Positions 35,333 to 44,872 of a DNA stretch of 64,000 bases are shown here, piece by piece. A program made the position numbers and the translations under genes. This DNA is from Oceanobacillus polygoni (GTDB taxonomy: Bacteria > Bacillota > Bacilli > Bacillales > Amphibacillaceae): contig NZ_PIJY01000016.1 in the NCBI RefSeq assembly GCF_008304605.1, positions 46,832 to 110,831 on the forward strand. The letters are read 5' to 3'. Below the pieces are notes generated by a model. It was not told the DNA's origin. It saw only the letters and a list, made by a program, of their open reading frames with translations, and ran no database searches. Position 1 is the first letter of the stretch. The number at the start of each line of letters is the position of its first letter.

Positions 35333-36466
35333 GTGATTTTACAATCGATACGAGTGCTCGATCTTACACGGTTACTCCCAGGTCCTTACTGCACATTAAT
35401 GCTTGCTGATTTCGGCGCAGAAGTAATTAAAGTAGAGGATCCAGTGGCTGGAGATTATTTAAGAGATTTTGAACCAAAGCTTGATGCGGATAGCGCGGTC
35501 TTTCATTCTCTAAATCGTAATAAAAAAAGTATTTGTCTCGATTTAAAAACAGAAAAAGGACGGAGCCATTTTTTAAAGCTAGTAGAAACTGCGGATGTTG
35601 CTATTGAATCGTTTCGTCCAGGCGTAATGGAGAGGCTCGGACTTGATTATGAAACATTGAAACAAATAAATCCGAGATTGATTTATTGTACCATTACTGG
35701 CTATGGACAGACAGGTCCATATAAAGACAAACCTGGACATGATATAAACTATCTTAGCTATGCGGGCTTATTACATGTGATGGGTGAAAAGGATCGGAAA
35801 CCTGTTATCCCAGCTACACAAATTGCTGATATTGGTGGTGGAGCATATCCGGCAATTGTAGGGATTTTACTAGCATTATTGGAACGAGAGAAAACAGGAA
35901 AAGGCCAGCTTGTCGATGTATCCATGCTGGATGGGGTTGTATCTTGGATGCACATGCTGTTGCCAAGTGTTTTTGCTGAACGAGAAGTAACTCGGGGGGA
36001 AGAGCTTTTGAACGGAGGGTTTGCTTGTTATCAAGTATATGAAACGAAAGATAATCGGTTTCTATCGATGGGTGGCATTGAGCAAAAGTTTTGGAAGATT
36101 TTTTGCGAAGGAATTGAAAGACAGGATTTCATTGACTGTTTAGATGCTCCAATGGAGAAACAAGAGCAGATGAAACAAGAAATCCAAACGATTATTGCCG
36201 GGAAAACGTTGGAGGAATGGTTGGATATCTTTTCTGAAAAGGAAGCTTGTGTTACACCAGTGAAGACAATGGAAGAAACACTGGACGATCCGCAGCTGCA
36301 GGCAAGAGAAATGATACAAACAATATCTCACCCTGAATTAGGTAAAATGAAGCAAATTGGCAACCCGATTAAATTGTCGGAAAGCCCTAATAAAACTTTC
36401 TTGCCGGCACCAAAACGTGGAGAACATACGGAATTAATTCTTCGAGAAATAGGAGCATTGAATTAG
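35333..36466 (+). CDS. Alpha-methylacyl-CoA racemase-like CaiB family protein
   Basis: 377 residues, CaiB/BaiF fold. Unlike the CoA-transferase at 18554 it carries KPGHDINYLSYAGLLHVMG with His and, about 30 residues on, TQIADIGGGAYPA with Asp: the His/Asp pair used by alpha-methylacyl-CoA racemases. It would interconvert 2-methylacyl-CoA epimers, needed before dehydrogenation of methyl-branched substrates. GTG at 35333 is preceded by AAAGGAGG. Transferase activity cannot be excluded. Confidence 0.78.
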   Translation: MILQSIRVLDLTRLLPGPYCTLMLADFGAEVIKVEDPVAGDYLRDFEPKLDADSAVFHSLNRNKKSICLDLKTEKGRSHFLKLVETADVAIESFRPGVMERLGLDYETLKQINPRLIYCTITGYGQTGPYKDKPGHDINYLSYAGLLHVMGEKDRKPVIPATQIADIGGGAYPAIVGILLALLEREKTGKGQLVDVSMLDGVVSWMHMLLPSVFAEREVTRGEELLNGGFACYQVYETKDNRFLSMGGIEQKFWKIFCEGIERQDFIDCLDAPMEKQEQMKQEIQTIIAGKTLEEWLDIFSEKEACVTPVKTMEETLDDPQLQAREMIQTISHPELGKMKQIGNPIKLSESPNKTFLPAPKRGEHTELILREIGALN

Positions 36467-36506
36467 ATATCTATATTTTTTAAATAAAAAAAAGGGGAAA
36501 TGCCCA

Positions 36507-38123
36507 ATGATGAACACGCAATTGACACTGCCTTTTATGATCAAACATACAGAAAAATATTATACAAAGAAAAAGGTTATTTCACGAACCTTATCTGGGA
36601 CACATACGTTCACGTATAAGGAAATTGTGAAAAGAATGCGATCACTTGCTAGTGCGCTTGAAGCTCTAGGCGTAAAAAAAGGGGATCGAGTTGGAACGTT
36701 CGCCTGGAACCACCATCGTCACCTGGAAGCATATTTTGCTGTGCCAAGTATGGGAGCGGTTTTGCATACAATTAATATCCGGCTTTCAGAAGAGCATCTC
36801 GTTTACATTATTAATCATGCAGAGGATAAGATTCTTTTAATTGACCCAGATTTACTGCCACTAATTGAAAGAATACAGGACAGGCTCCAAACAGTAGAGG
36901 CTTTTGTCGTAATGACGGATGAAGCATCTTTACCAGAGTCCAAGCTAAAACCTTTCTATTCATATGAAGAGCTCGTACAAGATGCTGATCCAACATATGA
37001 ATTTCGGGAAGATTTAGATGAGAATGATCCAGCAGGATTGTGTTATACATCTGCCACAACTGGAAAGCCAAAGGGTGTGATGTATACGCACCGGGGAATC
37101 TACTTGCATAGTATGGCACTTGGAATGGCGAATACAGTTGGCTTGTCGGAAGCTGACATAGCTATGCCAGTTGTACCTATGTTTCATGTGAATGCTTGGG
37201 GGATACCTTTTGCAGCAGCTTGGCTTGGCGCAGATCAAGTGTTGCCCGGACCTTCGCCTACACCGCAAATATTAGCGTCTCTAATCGAAGAAAACCAAGT
37301 GTCAATAACGGCCGGAGTTCCTACGATTTGGCTCGGTTTATTAAAAGCACTTGAGCAGGGAAGCTACAACATGAAAAGCTTACGAGCTGTTTTATGTGGG
37401 GGGTCGGCAGCGCCAAAAGGAATGATACAGGCGTTTGAATCAACGTATGGTATCCCTTTTATCCATGCATATGGTATGACAGAAACGTCACCACTTGCAA
37501 CGGTCTCCAGGTTGAAAAGTTATCAATCAGATTTATCGGAAGGTGACCGATTGGAATTTCGATCAAGACAAGGAATGATTGTTCCAGGGCTTGAGCTTAA
37601 GGTTGTAAATGAAAATGGTGAGGTTGCTGCAGATGGAGAGGAAATGGGGGAAATGTTGATTCGTGGCCCGTGGATAGCGGATCAATATTACAAGGATGAA
37701 CGAACGGAGGACGCTTTCCGTGATGGTTGGTTACACACAGGAGATGTTGTCACCATGGATGAGGAAGGTGTGGTAAAAATCGTCGATCGTACAAAGGATC
37801 TTATTAAGAGTGGTGGCGAATGGATTTCTTCTGTTGATTTAGAGAATGCATTAATGGCACATGAAGCAATTTATGAAGCGGCTGTTGTTGCAATTCCAGA
37901 TCCAAAATGGCAGGAACGCCCGGTAGCGTGTGTCGTACTTAAAGAAAACGCGAATGTAACGAAAGAGGAAATTCTTGGCTTTTTAAAGCCGCAATTTGCG
38001 AAATGGTGGTTACCGGATGAAGTTTTATTTTTAGAGGAAATCCCTAAAACGTCTGTCGGTAAATTCTTGAAAATGGCATTGCGGGATCAAGTCAAGAAAC
38101 AATTAGCAATTTCCAAAGAGTAA
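36507..38123 (+). CDS. Fatty-acyl-CoA ligase (AMP-forming), first of two
   Basis: 538 residues. Adenylate-forming enzyme that activates a carboxylic acid with ATP and CoA. P-loop YTSATTGKPKGVMYTH (about 178-193), adenine region AYGMTETSP (about 325-333), hinge DRTKDLIKSGGEWIS (about 428-442) and C-terminal Lys in KTSVGKFLK (about 517-525). This variant (SGGEWISSVDLE, LPFMIKHTEKYY start) is the medium/long-chain ligase type. Second ligase of the same operon is 30-40 percent similar by eye only. ATG 36507. Confidence 0.9.
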   Translation: MMNTQLTLPFMIKHTEKYYTKKKVISRTLSGTHTFTYKEIVKRMRSLASALEALGVKKGDRVGTFAWNHHRHLEAYFAVPSMGAVLHTINIRLSEEHLVYIINHAEDKILLIDPDLLPLIERIQDRLQTVEAFVVMTDEASLPESKLKPFYSYEELVQDADPTYEFREDLDENDPAGLCYTSATTGKPKGVMYTHRGIYLHSMALGMANTVGLSEADIAMPVVPMFHVNAWGIPFAAAWLGADQVLPGPSPTPQILASLIEENQVSITAGVPTIWLGLLKALEQGSYNMKSLRAVLCGGSAAPKGMIQAFESTYGIPFIHAYGMTETSPLATVSRLKSYQSDLSEGDRLEFRSRQGMIVPGLELKVVNENGEVAADGEEMGEMLIRGPWIADQYYKDERTEDAFRDGWLHTGDVVTMDEEGVVKIVDRTKDLIKSGGEWISSVDLENALMAHEAIYEAAVVAIPDPKWQERPVACVVLKENANVTKEEILGFLKPQFAKWWLPDEVLFLEEIPKTSVGKFLKMALRDQVKKQLAISKE

Positions 38124-38170
38124 TACATTATTATTTTAAGGAAACAAAAAAGCAAAGGAGATTATACGAA

Positions 38171-39148
38171 ATGAAATTAAACGAGTTAAAGCAGCAAATG
38201 ACGCTACCAGTTATTATGGCTCCAATGTTTTTAATATCCAATCCTAAAATGGTCATTAATGCTTGTGAGGCTGGAATCGTTGGTTCCTTTCCAGCCTTGA
38301 ATGCCAGAACTACGGAAAAGCTGGATGCGTGGATGGGAGAAATAAAGTCGGAATTGGAACAACGGAAAGAGCAAAATCCAGGTCGTAAAATTGCCCCATG
38401 GGCAATTAATTTTATTAGCCATAAGTCTAATAAACGTTTTTTGGAAGATCTTAAACTAATTGAAAAGCACCAGCCACCAATTGTCATTACATCACTTGGC
38501 GATCCGAGTCCAGTAGTAAACATAGTCCACAATTATGGTGGAATCCTACTCTCCGATGTTATTAACATCAAATTTGCAAAAAAGGCGGTGGAAAAGGGAA
38601 GTGATGGTCTCATTCTAGTTTCCAGTGGTGCGGGAGGTCATGCTGGGGTATTAAATCCAATTGCCTTTGTCCATGAAGTTCGAAGCTTTTTTGATGGACC
38701 ACTCATACTTGCTGGTGCGATGTCTAAGGGCGAGGATATTCTAGCGGCACAGGTTTTGGGTGCAGATTTTGCTTATTTTGGAACTCATTTTATTGCTGCG
38801 AAAGAGAGCGGGGCTAGTGAGGGTTACCAGAGTATGGCAATCGCATCATCAATCGATGATATTGTTTATACCCCTGCATTTAGTGGTGTTCCAGCTAATT
38901 ATTTAATTCCTAGTATTATAAATTCCGGTCTGGATCCGAAAAACCTACCAGAAAATAAAAAAATGGACTTTTCCGAGCTAGGAGATCCAAATATACGTGC
39001 ATGGAAAGATATTTGGGGAGCTGGACAAGGTGTTGGTGGAATCGAGAAGATACAGTCCATTGCAGAAATTACCGAGGAACTGAACAAGCAATATCAAGCC
39101 GCGCAGGAAAAAGTGAGTCGGGAATATAATTCTATTGTTAAACAATAA
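38171..39148 (+). CDS. Nitronate monooxygenase family flavoprotein
   Basis: 325 residues. FMN-dependent TIM-barrel protein (2-nitropropane-dioxygenase family). Seen: LPVIMAPMFLISNP at the N-terminus, GIVGSFPALN, ISSGAGGHAG-like VSSGAGGHAGVLNP with the conserved His (about 158-171), LAGAMSKGEDILAAQVLGADFAYFGTHFIA with the phosphate-binding loop. The family oxidises alkyl nitronates such as propionate-3-nitronate, but many members have unknown roles. It lies in the middle of the beta-oxidation-type operon, 13 bases from the hydratase gene, so it may act on a nitro-substituted or otherwise toxic acyl compound. Confidence 0.85.
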   Translation: MKLNELKQQMTLPVIMAPMFLISNPKMVINACEAGIVGSFPALNARTTEKLDAWMGEIKSELEQRKEQNPGRKIAPWAINFISHKSNKRFLEDLKLIEKHQPPIVITSLGDPSPVVNIVHNYGGILLSDVINIKFAKKAVEKGSDGLILVSSGAGGHAGVLNPIAFVHEVRSFFDGPLILAGAMSKGEDILAAQVLGADFAYFGTHFIAAKESGASEGYQSMAIASSIDDIVYTPAFSGVPANYLIPSIINSGLDPKNLPENKKMDFSELGDPNIRAWKDIWGAGQGVGGIEKIQSIAEITEELNKQYQAAQEKVSREYNSIVKQ

Positions 39149-39160
39149 GGGGGGCTCAAC

Positions 39161-39937
39161 ATGTCGGAAGTGGTACGAGTAAAAAAAGAAAACAAGATTG
39201 CTTATATTTCAATGAATCGACCAGATAAACGAAATGCATTATCGATTGAAATGGCAGATGAGCTAGTAGCTGCTTTAGAGGATGCAAATAAAGATGATGA
39301 TGTGAAGGCAATTATTCTTTACGGAGAAGGGAAGGCGTTTTCCGCTGGTGGCGACCTCGAAACAATAAATAGCCTAAATAACTCAGTAGAAATTATGAAG
39401 TACATGAAGCGTGCTTTAGCAATCATCCAAACGATAAGGAAATTAGATAAATATGTTGTAAGTGCGGTTCATGGTTTTGCTGCTGGTGCTGGATTTAGTA
39501 TTGCAGTTGCAGCAGACTTTGTTGTTGCACAAAAAGATGCAAAATTCGTTTGCAGTTTTACGAATGTCGGGATTATTCCAGATCTTGGCCTCATCAAGAC
39601 TTTATCAGAAAAGGTCCCATCAAATCTTGCAAAGGAGTGGATTTCTTCGGCTCGTCCGATTTCAGCAATTGTTGCTCATGAAAAAGGCGTTATTAATCGC
39701 GTAATTGAAGGAGATTTATTAGAAGGTGCAACAGAGTTTGCTCAGTTTATTGTTGATGGTCCACCACTTGCCAATCAGTTTGTAAAACAATTGGTTAATC
39801 ATTCACAGGAACTAACTTATGACACAAACGATATGCAAGAAACAGCTGTACAAACGCTGCTCCTTCAGACAGAAGATAATGAAGAGGGAATTCGTGCTTT
39901 TTTTGAAAAAAGGAAACCTAGCTTCAAAGGTAAGTAG
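39161..39937 (+). CDS. Enoyl-CoA hydratase/isomerase family protein
   Basis: 258 residues, crotonase fold. Typical starts: ISMNRPDKRNALSIEMADEL, oxyanion-hole segment AFSAGGDLETI (about 62-72) and GFAAGAGFSIAVAADFVVA (about 106-124). Where true hydratases have a glutamate just before the second motif, this protein reads CSFTNVGIIPDLG, so only the Asp of IPDLG is an evident acid; isomerase or other crotonase chemistry is possible. ATG 39161 behind GGGGGG, 13 bases after the flavoprotein gene. Confidence 0.85.
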   Translation: MSEVVRVKKENKIAYISMNRPDKRNALSIEMADELVAALEDANKDDDVKAIILYGEGKAFSAGGDLETINSLNNSVEIMKYMKRALAIIQTIRKLDKYVVSAVHGFAAGAGFSIAVAADFVVAQKDAKFVCSFTNVGIIPDLGLIKTLSEKVPSNLAKEWISSARPISAIVAHEKGVINRVIEGDLLEGATEFAQFIVDGPPLANQFVKQLVNHSQELTYDTNDMQETAVQTLLLQTEDNEEGIRAFFEKRKPSFKGK

Positions 39938-39966
39938 TTATCATTCATCAAAAAGGGGAGGAGAAA

Positions 39967-41124
39967 ATGCATCCAACATCCGAAGAGATAGAAGAAATTC
40001 GCCTACTTAGAAAAAGCGTAGCAGAGTTTTGCAAAAAGGAAATTGAAGAACACTATACAAAATGGGAAAAACAAGGAAATATTCCAAGAGATATATGGAA
40101 TAAGCTTGGTAATCAAGGGTTTCTTTTACCAGAGGTACCTGAAGAATACGGTGGGCTTGGAACGACATTTTTATATTCGACAACGATTATTGAAACGTTT
40201 AGTAGATTCGGATATAACTCCATTGCCGCTAATTTATCGGTCCATGATACAATCATTGCGCAATATCTATTAAACTACGGTACAGAAAAACAAAAGAAAT
40301 ACTACCTTCCGAAAATGGCAACTGGAGAATTGATTGGTGCAATTGCAATGACAGAACCAGCAGCAGGTAGTGATTTACAAGGGATTAAAACGACCGCTAA
40401 TTATGATAGGAAACAAGCGGCTTATCAATTAAATGGCTCCAAAACATTTATTACAAATGGACAACACTGTGATTTTGTTGTCGTGGTTGCAAAAACAAAT
40501 TTGGATGTAAAGCCATCTAGAGGAATGACGTTGTTCATCGTCGATGTTCCTGTATCTGGTTTCGAACGAGGAACGAATCTGGACAAAATTGGTCTGCATT
40601 CCTGTGATACATCAGAATTATACTTTGAAGATGTTCTCGTAACAGAAATTGCTATCTTGGGAGAAAAAGATCAAGGCTTTAAGATTTTAATGAGCGAGTT
40701 ACCGAGGGAACGATTAATTGTTGCAAACAGTGCTGTAGCTTCAATGGAAGGGATAATTGAGCAAACGGTTCAATACGTGAGGGAGCGTGAACTTTTTGGA
40801 ACAACGCTCGCTTCCTTTCAAAATACCCAATTTGTCTTAGCAGAAGTGGCAACGAAGGCAAGGGTTCAACGCTCCTTTGCTAATGAATGTACAAATCTAT
40901 TAGTTAAGGGAGAATTAGATACGGTAATAGCAAGCATGGCTAAGCTGAGCTGTACCGAGGTTCAGGGAGAAGTGATTGATCATTGTTTACAGCTTTTTGG
41001 AGGGTATGGATATATGACAGAATATCCGATTGCTCGAGCATATGCAGATGCAAGGGTACAACGGATTTATGGCGGATCCTCAGAAGTAATGAAATTGATT
41101 ATTGGTAAAGATCTATTCTCATAG
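39967..41124 (+). CDS. Acyl-CoA dehydrogenase
   Basis: 385 residues. Has the complete signature set: AIAMTEPAAGSDLQGIKTTA (about 119-138), LNGSKTFITNGQHCDFVVVVAKT, MSELPRERLIVANSAVASMEGI, FGTTLASFQNTQF and the C-terminal FGGYGYMTEYPIARAYADARVQRIYGG region followed by SSEVMK, which carries the catalytic-position Glu. It starts the beta-oxidation round for the CoA esters made by the flanking ligases. ATG 39967 behind GGGGAGGAG. Confidence 0.92.
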   Translation: MHPTSEEIEEIRLLRKSVAEFCKKEIEEHYTKWEKQGNIPRDIWNKLGNQGFLLPEVPEEYGGLGTTFLYSTTIIETFSRFGYNSIAANLSVHDTIIAQYLLNYGTEKQKKYYLPKMATGELIGAIAMTEPAAGSDLQGIKTTANYDRKQAAYQLNGSKTFITNGQHCDFVVVVAKTNLDVKPSRGMTLFIVDVPVSGFERGTNLDKIGLHSCDTSELYFEDVLVTEIAILGEKDQGFKILMSELPRERLIVANSAVASMEGIIEQTVQYVRERELFGTTLASFQNTQFVLAEVATKARVQRSFANECTNLLVKGELDTVIASMAKLSCTEVQGEVIDHCLQLFGGYGYMTEYPIARAYADARVQRIYGGSSEVMKLIIGKDLFS

Positions 41125-41151
41125 ACTATTAAAGATGAAGGAGTTGTTACG

Positions 41152-42744
41152 ATGTTATCACCACTAACACCATTAGATTGGAAAAGACGTGCAATCAAAT
41201 ATTATCCAGAAAAAGTTGCTGTTATTGATGGAGAAAAGGAATTTACGTATAAAGAATTTGGCAATCGGGTGGATAGGCTCTCCCAAGCTTTAATCGAAAC
41301 TGGCATTCAAAAAGGAGATCATGTTGCAGTGATGCTTCCGAATACGCATTATATGCTTGAATGTTTCTATGGAATTTGTCAGTTAGGTGCTGTCATGGTG
41401 CCATTGAATTATCGTCTCACTGCAAACGATTTAGCGTATATTATTAACCATAGTGATGCTAAGATGCTGATCGTTGATGAGGAATTTGCTAAACCAATTG
41501 AGGAAATTCAAGAGAAGCTATCGTTGGAAACGATTATTGTTGTTGCTGTTGATGGTCAAAAGACTTCCTTAACTGGAATCGATTATGAGAATTATCTAAG
41601 TGGCGTGCAATCAGACCGTAAGCTTCCTTCGGTGAATTTTGATGAGAATCAGCTTTTAACGCTTAATTATACAAGCGGAACGACTTCAAATCCAAAAGGT
41701 GTGATGCTAACGCACCGGGGCAATTATATGAATGCGGCTAATTTTTTACATCATTTGCGTGTGGAGCATGATGATGTCTATCTACATACATTGCCAATGT
41801 TTCATGCAAATGGCTGGGGTGGAGTCTGGGCAATTACCGCAGCAGGTGCTACCCATGTATGTTTACGAAAAGTAGATCCACCACTTATTTTAGACCTGTT
41901 TGAAAAACGGAGGATTTCATTGTTATGTGGAGCACCAACAGTAATCAATATGCTAGTGAACGAGCCAAAGGCAAAGGATGTAAAGATAACGACTAGACCA
42001 CGGATGGCAACAGCTGGTTCACCACCTGCAGCAGCGCTGATCCATAAAGCGCAGGAGATTCTCGGTTTAAATATGATTCATGTCTATGGTTTAACAGAGA
42101 CATCTCCATTTATACTTTATTGTGAGTGGAAAAAAGCGTTTGACAGCAAATCAATGGATGAACAAGCAACGATAAAAGCGAGGCAAGGAATTGAGCTTGC
42201 CTTTAATGGCGAAACAAAGGTTGTTCATCAAGACGGCGAGGAAGTACGTTGGAATGGGGAAGAATTAGGAGAAATCATCACAAGAGGAAATGTAGTCATG
42301 AAGGGTTATTATAAAGATGAGGAAAAAACGAATGCAACAATTAAAGATGGCTGGTTCCATACCGGAGATCTTGCAGTAACCCATCCAGATGGATTTATTG
42401 AAATTCGTGACCGTGCCAAGGATTTGATTATCTCTGGTGGGGAAAATATATCTTCGACAGAGGTTGAGGGCGGATTGTACAAGCATCCGGATGTACACGA
42501 GGTAGCTGTGATTGCAATTCCGGATGAAAAATGGGGAGAGGTGCCGCTTGCCATTATTGTGCTTCAACCTGATGCGAAGTTGACTGAGGACGAGGTTATT
42601 CGCTATTGTCGGGATAATATGGCACATTTTAAAGCACCAAAGGCTGTGAAATTTGTAGAACAGTTACCAAAAACTGCAACGGGTAAATTACAAAAGTACC
42701 TGTTACGTGAAATGTTCTGGGAAGGAACAAGGAAAGTTAACTAA
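41152..42744 (+). CDS. Fatty-acyl-CoA ligase (AMP-forming), second of two
   Basis: 530 residues. P-loop NYTSGTTSNPKGVMLTH (about 175-191), adenine motif VYGLTETSPF (about 311-320), hinge DRAKDLIISGGENISS (about 421-436) and Lys in LPKTATGKLQK (about 506-516). The first motif has Ser-Asn where Gly-Lys/Arg is usual (TSNPKG), a variation known in the family. Two different ligases in one operon suggest two carboxylic substrates, or one before and one after a cleavage step. ATG behind GAAGGAG. Confidence 0.9.
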   Translation: MLSPLTPLDWKRRAIKYYPEKVAVIDGEKEFTYKEFGNRVDRLSQALIETGIQKGDHVAVMLPNTHYMLECFYGICQLGAVMVPLNYRLTANDLAYIINHSDAKMLIVDEEFAKPIEEIQEKLSLETIIVVAVDGQKTSLTGIDYENYLSGVQSDRKLPSVNFDENQLLTLNYTSGTTSNPKGVMLTHRGNYMNAANFLHHLRVEHDDVYLHTLPMFHANGWGGVWAITAAGATHVCLRKVDPPLILDLFEKRRISLLCGAPTVINMLVNEPKAKDVKITTRPRMATAGSPPAAALIHKAQEILGLNMIHVYGLTETSPFILYCEWKKAFDSKSMDEQATIKARQGIELAFNGETKVVHQDGEEVRWNGEELGEIITRGNVVMKGYYKDEEKTNATIKDGWFHTGDLAVTHPDGFIEIRDRAKDLIISGGENISSTEVEGGLYKHPDVHEVAVIAIPDEKWGEVPLAIIVLQPDAKLTEDEVIRYCRDNMAHFKAPKAVKFVEQLPKTATGKLQKYLLREMFWEGTRKVN

Positions 42745-42801
42745 TATAGATGTCAACCGCAACTATGCTTAAAGCGTTCTTTTTAGAAAAGGAAGTGAAT
42801 T

Positions 42802-43743
42802 GTGTTGTTAGATGAATATGGAATCAAACTAGTGAAAATCGACCTTCCCTTTCGCTTAAACCATGTAAATTGTTTTCTGGCAGAGGGGGAAAATGGTTTT
42901 CAAGTAATTGATACAGGCCTTCATAATAAATCAACTGTAGAACGATGGGAACAGGAGCTGGAAGGTAAAACGGTAACGGATATTTTAATTACACATTATC
43001 ATCCAGATCATTTTGGTTATGCAGGAGGGTTGCAGGAAAGAACGTCTGCACGCGTCACCATGTCCAAAATTGACGCTGAGGCAGGGTTCGAAGCATGGCA
43101 GGAGCACTTCTTAAATGGTCTGAACGAAAACTATCAGCTTTCAGGAATTCCTACAGACATTGCAACTAAAATGAGTGCGAATACGAGGGAGTTTGTACCA
43201 CTTGTGACACCATATCCAAAGGTTGATCAATATCTGGAGGAAGGAGCATCTATCCCAATTGGGAAATTTGAATATGAGGTAATCTTTACTCCAGGTCATT
43301 CAGACGGTCTCGTATGTTTTTATAATAAAGAGAAAAATATATTGCTTTCAACAGATCACATTCTAGCACGAATCACACCGAATATTTCCTATTGGTTTCA
43401 TGGTGATCCGAATCCATTAGGAACGTATTTTAACTCATTAGCTAAAATACGAGAATTGGATGTTGATTTAGTTATACCATCACACGGTAAACCATTCCAT
43501 GGCGCAAGTAAACGGATTGATGAGATTAGAGCCCATCATGATGAACGATTAGGTGTACTTGTGGATATATTAAAAAATGGATGTACGATCTATGAGGCTG
43601 GAGAGCAGTTATTTAAAAGGAAGCTGAGCATTCATGAAACAAGGTTTGCGGTTGGTGAAACACTCGCCCACTTGGAATATCTACGGTATAACGAAGAGTG
43701 TCAGCGAGAAATTAGAGGTGGGAAGTATTGGTATACACTTTAA
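42802..43743 (+). CDS. Metallo-beta-lactamase-fold hydrolase
   Basis: 313 residues. Zinc motif ITHYHPDHFGYAGG (HxHxDH, about 61-74), TPGHSDG, LSTDHILARITPN (bridging Asp) and PSHGKPFHGA at the C-terminal side; the tail from about 240 is a helical winged-helix-like domain (KRIDEIRAHHDERLG and on). Such proteins of the glyoxalase-II-like group often end fatty-acid or aromatic catabolic operons and may hydrolyse CoA thioesters, but the substrate is not known. GTG 42802. Last gene of the TetR-led operon; a strong terminator follows. Confidence 0.82.
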   Translation: MLLDEYGIKLVKIDLPFRLNHVNCFLAEGENGFQVIDTGLHNKSTVERWEQELEGKTVTDILITHYHPDHFGYAGGLQERTSARVTMSKIDAEAGFEAWQEHFLNGLNENYQLSGIPTDIATKMSANTREFVPLVTPYPKVDQYLEEGASIPIGKFEYEVIFTPGHSDGLVCFYNKEKNILLSTDHILARITPNISYWFHGDPNPLGTYFNSLAKIRELDVDLVIPSHGKPFHGASKRIDEIRAHHDERLGVLVDILKNGCTIYEAGEQLFKRKLSIHETRFAVGETLAHLEYLRYNEECQREIRGGKYWYTL

Positions 43744-43752
43744 GTTATGTAG

Positions 43753-43793
43753 ATCCCAGATAAACAATTTAATCGTTTATCTGGGATTTGTTT
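43753..43793 (+). terminator. Terminator of the TetR-led operon
   Basis: ATCCCAGATAAAC pairs perfectly with GTTTATCTGGGAT, then TTGTTT. Confidence 0.85.
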
Positions 43794-43874
43794 ATGCTTA
43801 TTGATCAAACATATAGATTAACAATGTCCATAAAAAAAGCTAAGATAGAAAGAGAATGGAATGGGAGGTTTGAC

Positions 43875-44705
43875 ATGATTTCACATTTGCAAGATACAGT
43901 AACATTAAATAACGATGTAGAAATGCCAGGGTTTGGTCTCGGTGTTTATAAAGTTGAAGACGGGAAAACAGTAGTCCATGCTGTTAAAGCTGCATTAAAA
44001 TATGGCTATCGCAGTATTGATACGGCCTCTTTTTACGATAATGAAGGCGGGGTTGGACAGGCAATAGGGGAGTCTGGTATACCTAGAGAAGAGCTTTTTA
44101 TCACATCAAAGGTTTGGAATGATGAACAAGGGTATGAGAGTACGCTGGAAGCCTATGAAAGAAGTTTGAAGAAATTAGGGCTTGAATATTTGGATCTTTA
44201 TCTTATCCATTGGCCTGTGAAAGGAAAGTATAAGGAAACGTGGCGTGCCATGGAAAAATTGTATAACGATGGCAGGGTTCGGGCAATTGGTGTTAGTAAT
44301 TTTCATATACATCATTTAGAAGATTTGTTAAAGGATAGTCGTGTTCAACCCGTCCTTAATCAGGTAGAATTTCATCCGCATTTAAGTCAGGTAGAGCTGC
44401 GGGAGTTCTGTGCGAAGGAAAGTATTCAGCTTGAGGCATGGTCACCATTAAAACGGGGTCAATTGCTTGATGATCTAACACTTAGCGAAATTGCGAAAAA
44501 GCACGGGAAAACGACAGCACAAATTATATTGCGCTGGAATGTTCAAAGTAATGTTATTACAATACCCAAATCGATTACTGCAGAAAGAATCAAAGCGAAT
44601 GCGGACATTTTTGACTTCTCACTAACAGAAGCAGATATGGAAAAAATCAATGCTATGAATATTAATGATCGAGCGGGAACAAATCCGGACAGCTATGATC
44701 TGTAG
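43875..44705 (+). CDS. Aldo/keto reductase (YvgN-like)
   Basis: 276 residues. NADPH-dependent reductase, closely similar along its length to B. subtilis YvgN (methylglyoxal/glyoxal reductase). Catalytic tetrad visible: Asp in SIDTASFYDNE with Tyr, Lys in ITSKVWNDEQG, and His in LIHWP; signature IPKSITAERIKANADIFDF near the C-terminus. ATG 43875 is set by GGGAGG; upstream in-frame codons would add an unconserved N-terminus overlapping the preceding terminator. Monocistronic, between two terminators. Likely role: detoxifying reactive aldehydes. Confidence 0.9.
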   Translation: MISHLQDTVTLNNDVEMPGFGLGVYKVEDGKTVVHAVKAALKYGYRSIDTASFYDNEGGVGQAIGESGIPREELFITSKVWNDEQGYESTLEAYERSLKKLGLEYLDLYLIHWPVKGKYKETWRAMEKLYNDGRVRAIGVSNFHIHHLEDLLKDSRVQPVLNQVEFHPHLSQVELREFCAKESIQLEAWSPLKRGQLLDDLTLSEIAKKHGKTTAQIILRWNVQSNVITIPKSITAERIKANADIFDFSLTEADMEKINAMNINDRAGTNPDSYDL

Positions 44706-44728
44706 CGTTATCGTGCTAGCACATGAAA

Positions 44729-44774
44729 TAAAAAGCGATGTACTTCTTATTAAATGAAGTATGTCGCTTTTTTA
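44729..44774 (+). terminator. Terminator after the aldo/keto reductase gene
   Basis: AAAGCGATGTACTTC pairs with GAAGTATGTCGCTTT (two central mismatches), then T-rich. Confidence 0.8.
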
Positions 44775-44872
44775 GTTCCCTTCTAACATAGAAGAGGAAA
44801 ACATATAATGTAGTAGGTCAGTAAGTGAGCACAAGCTATCAAATCTGACCAATTCAAACAGGAGGTGTACGA

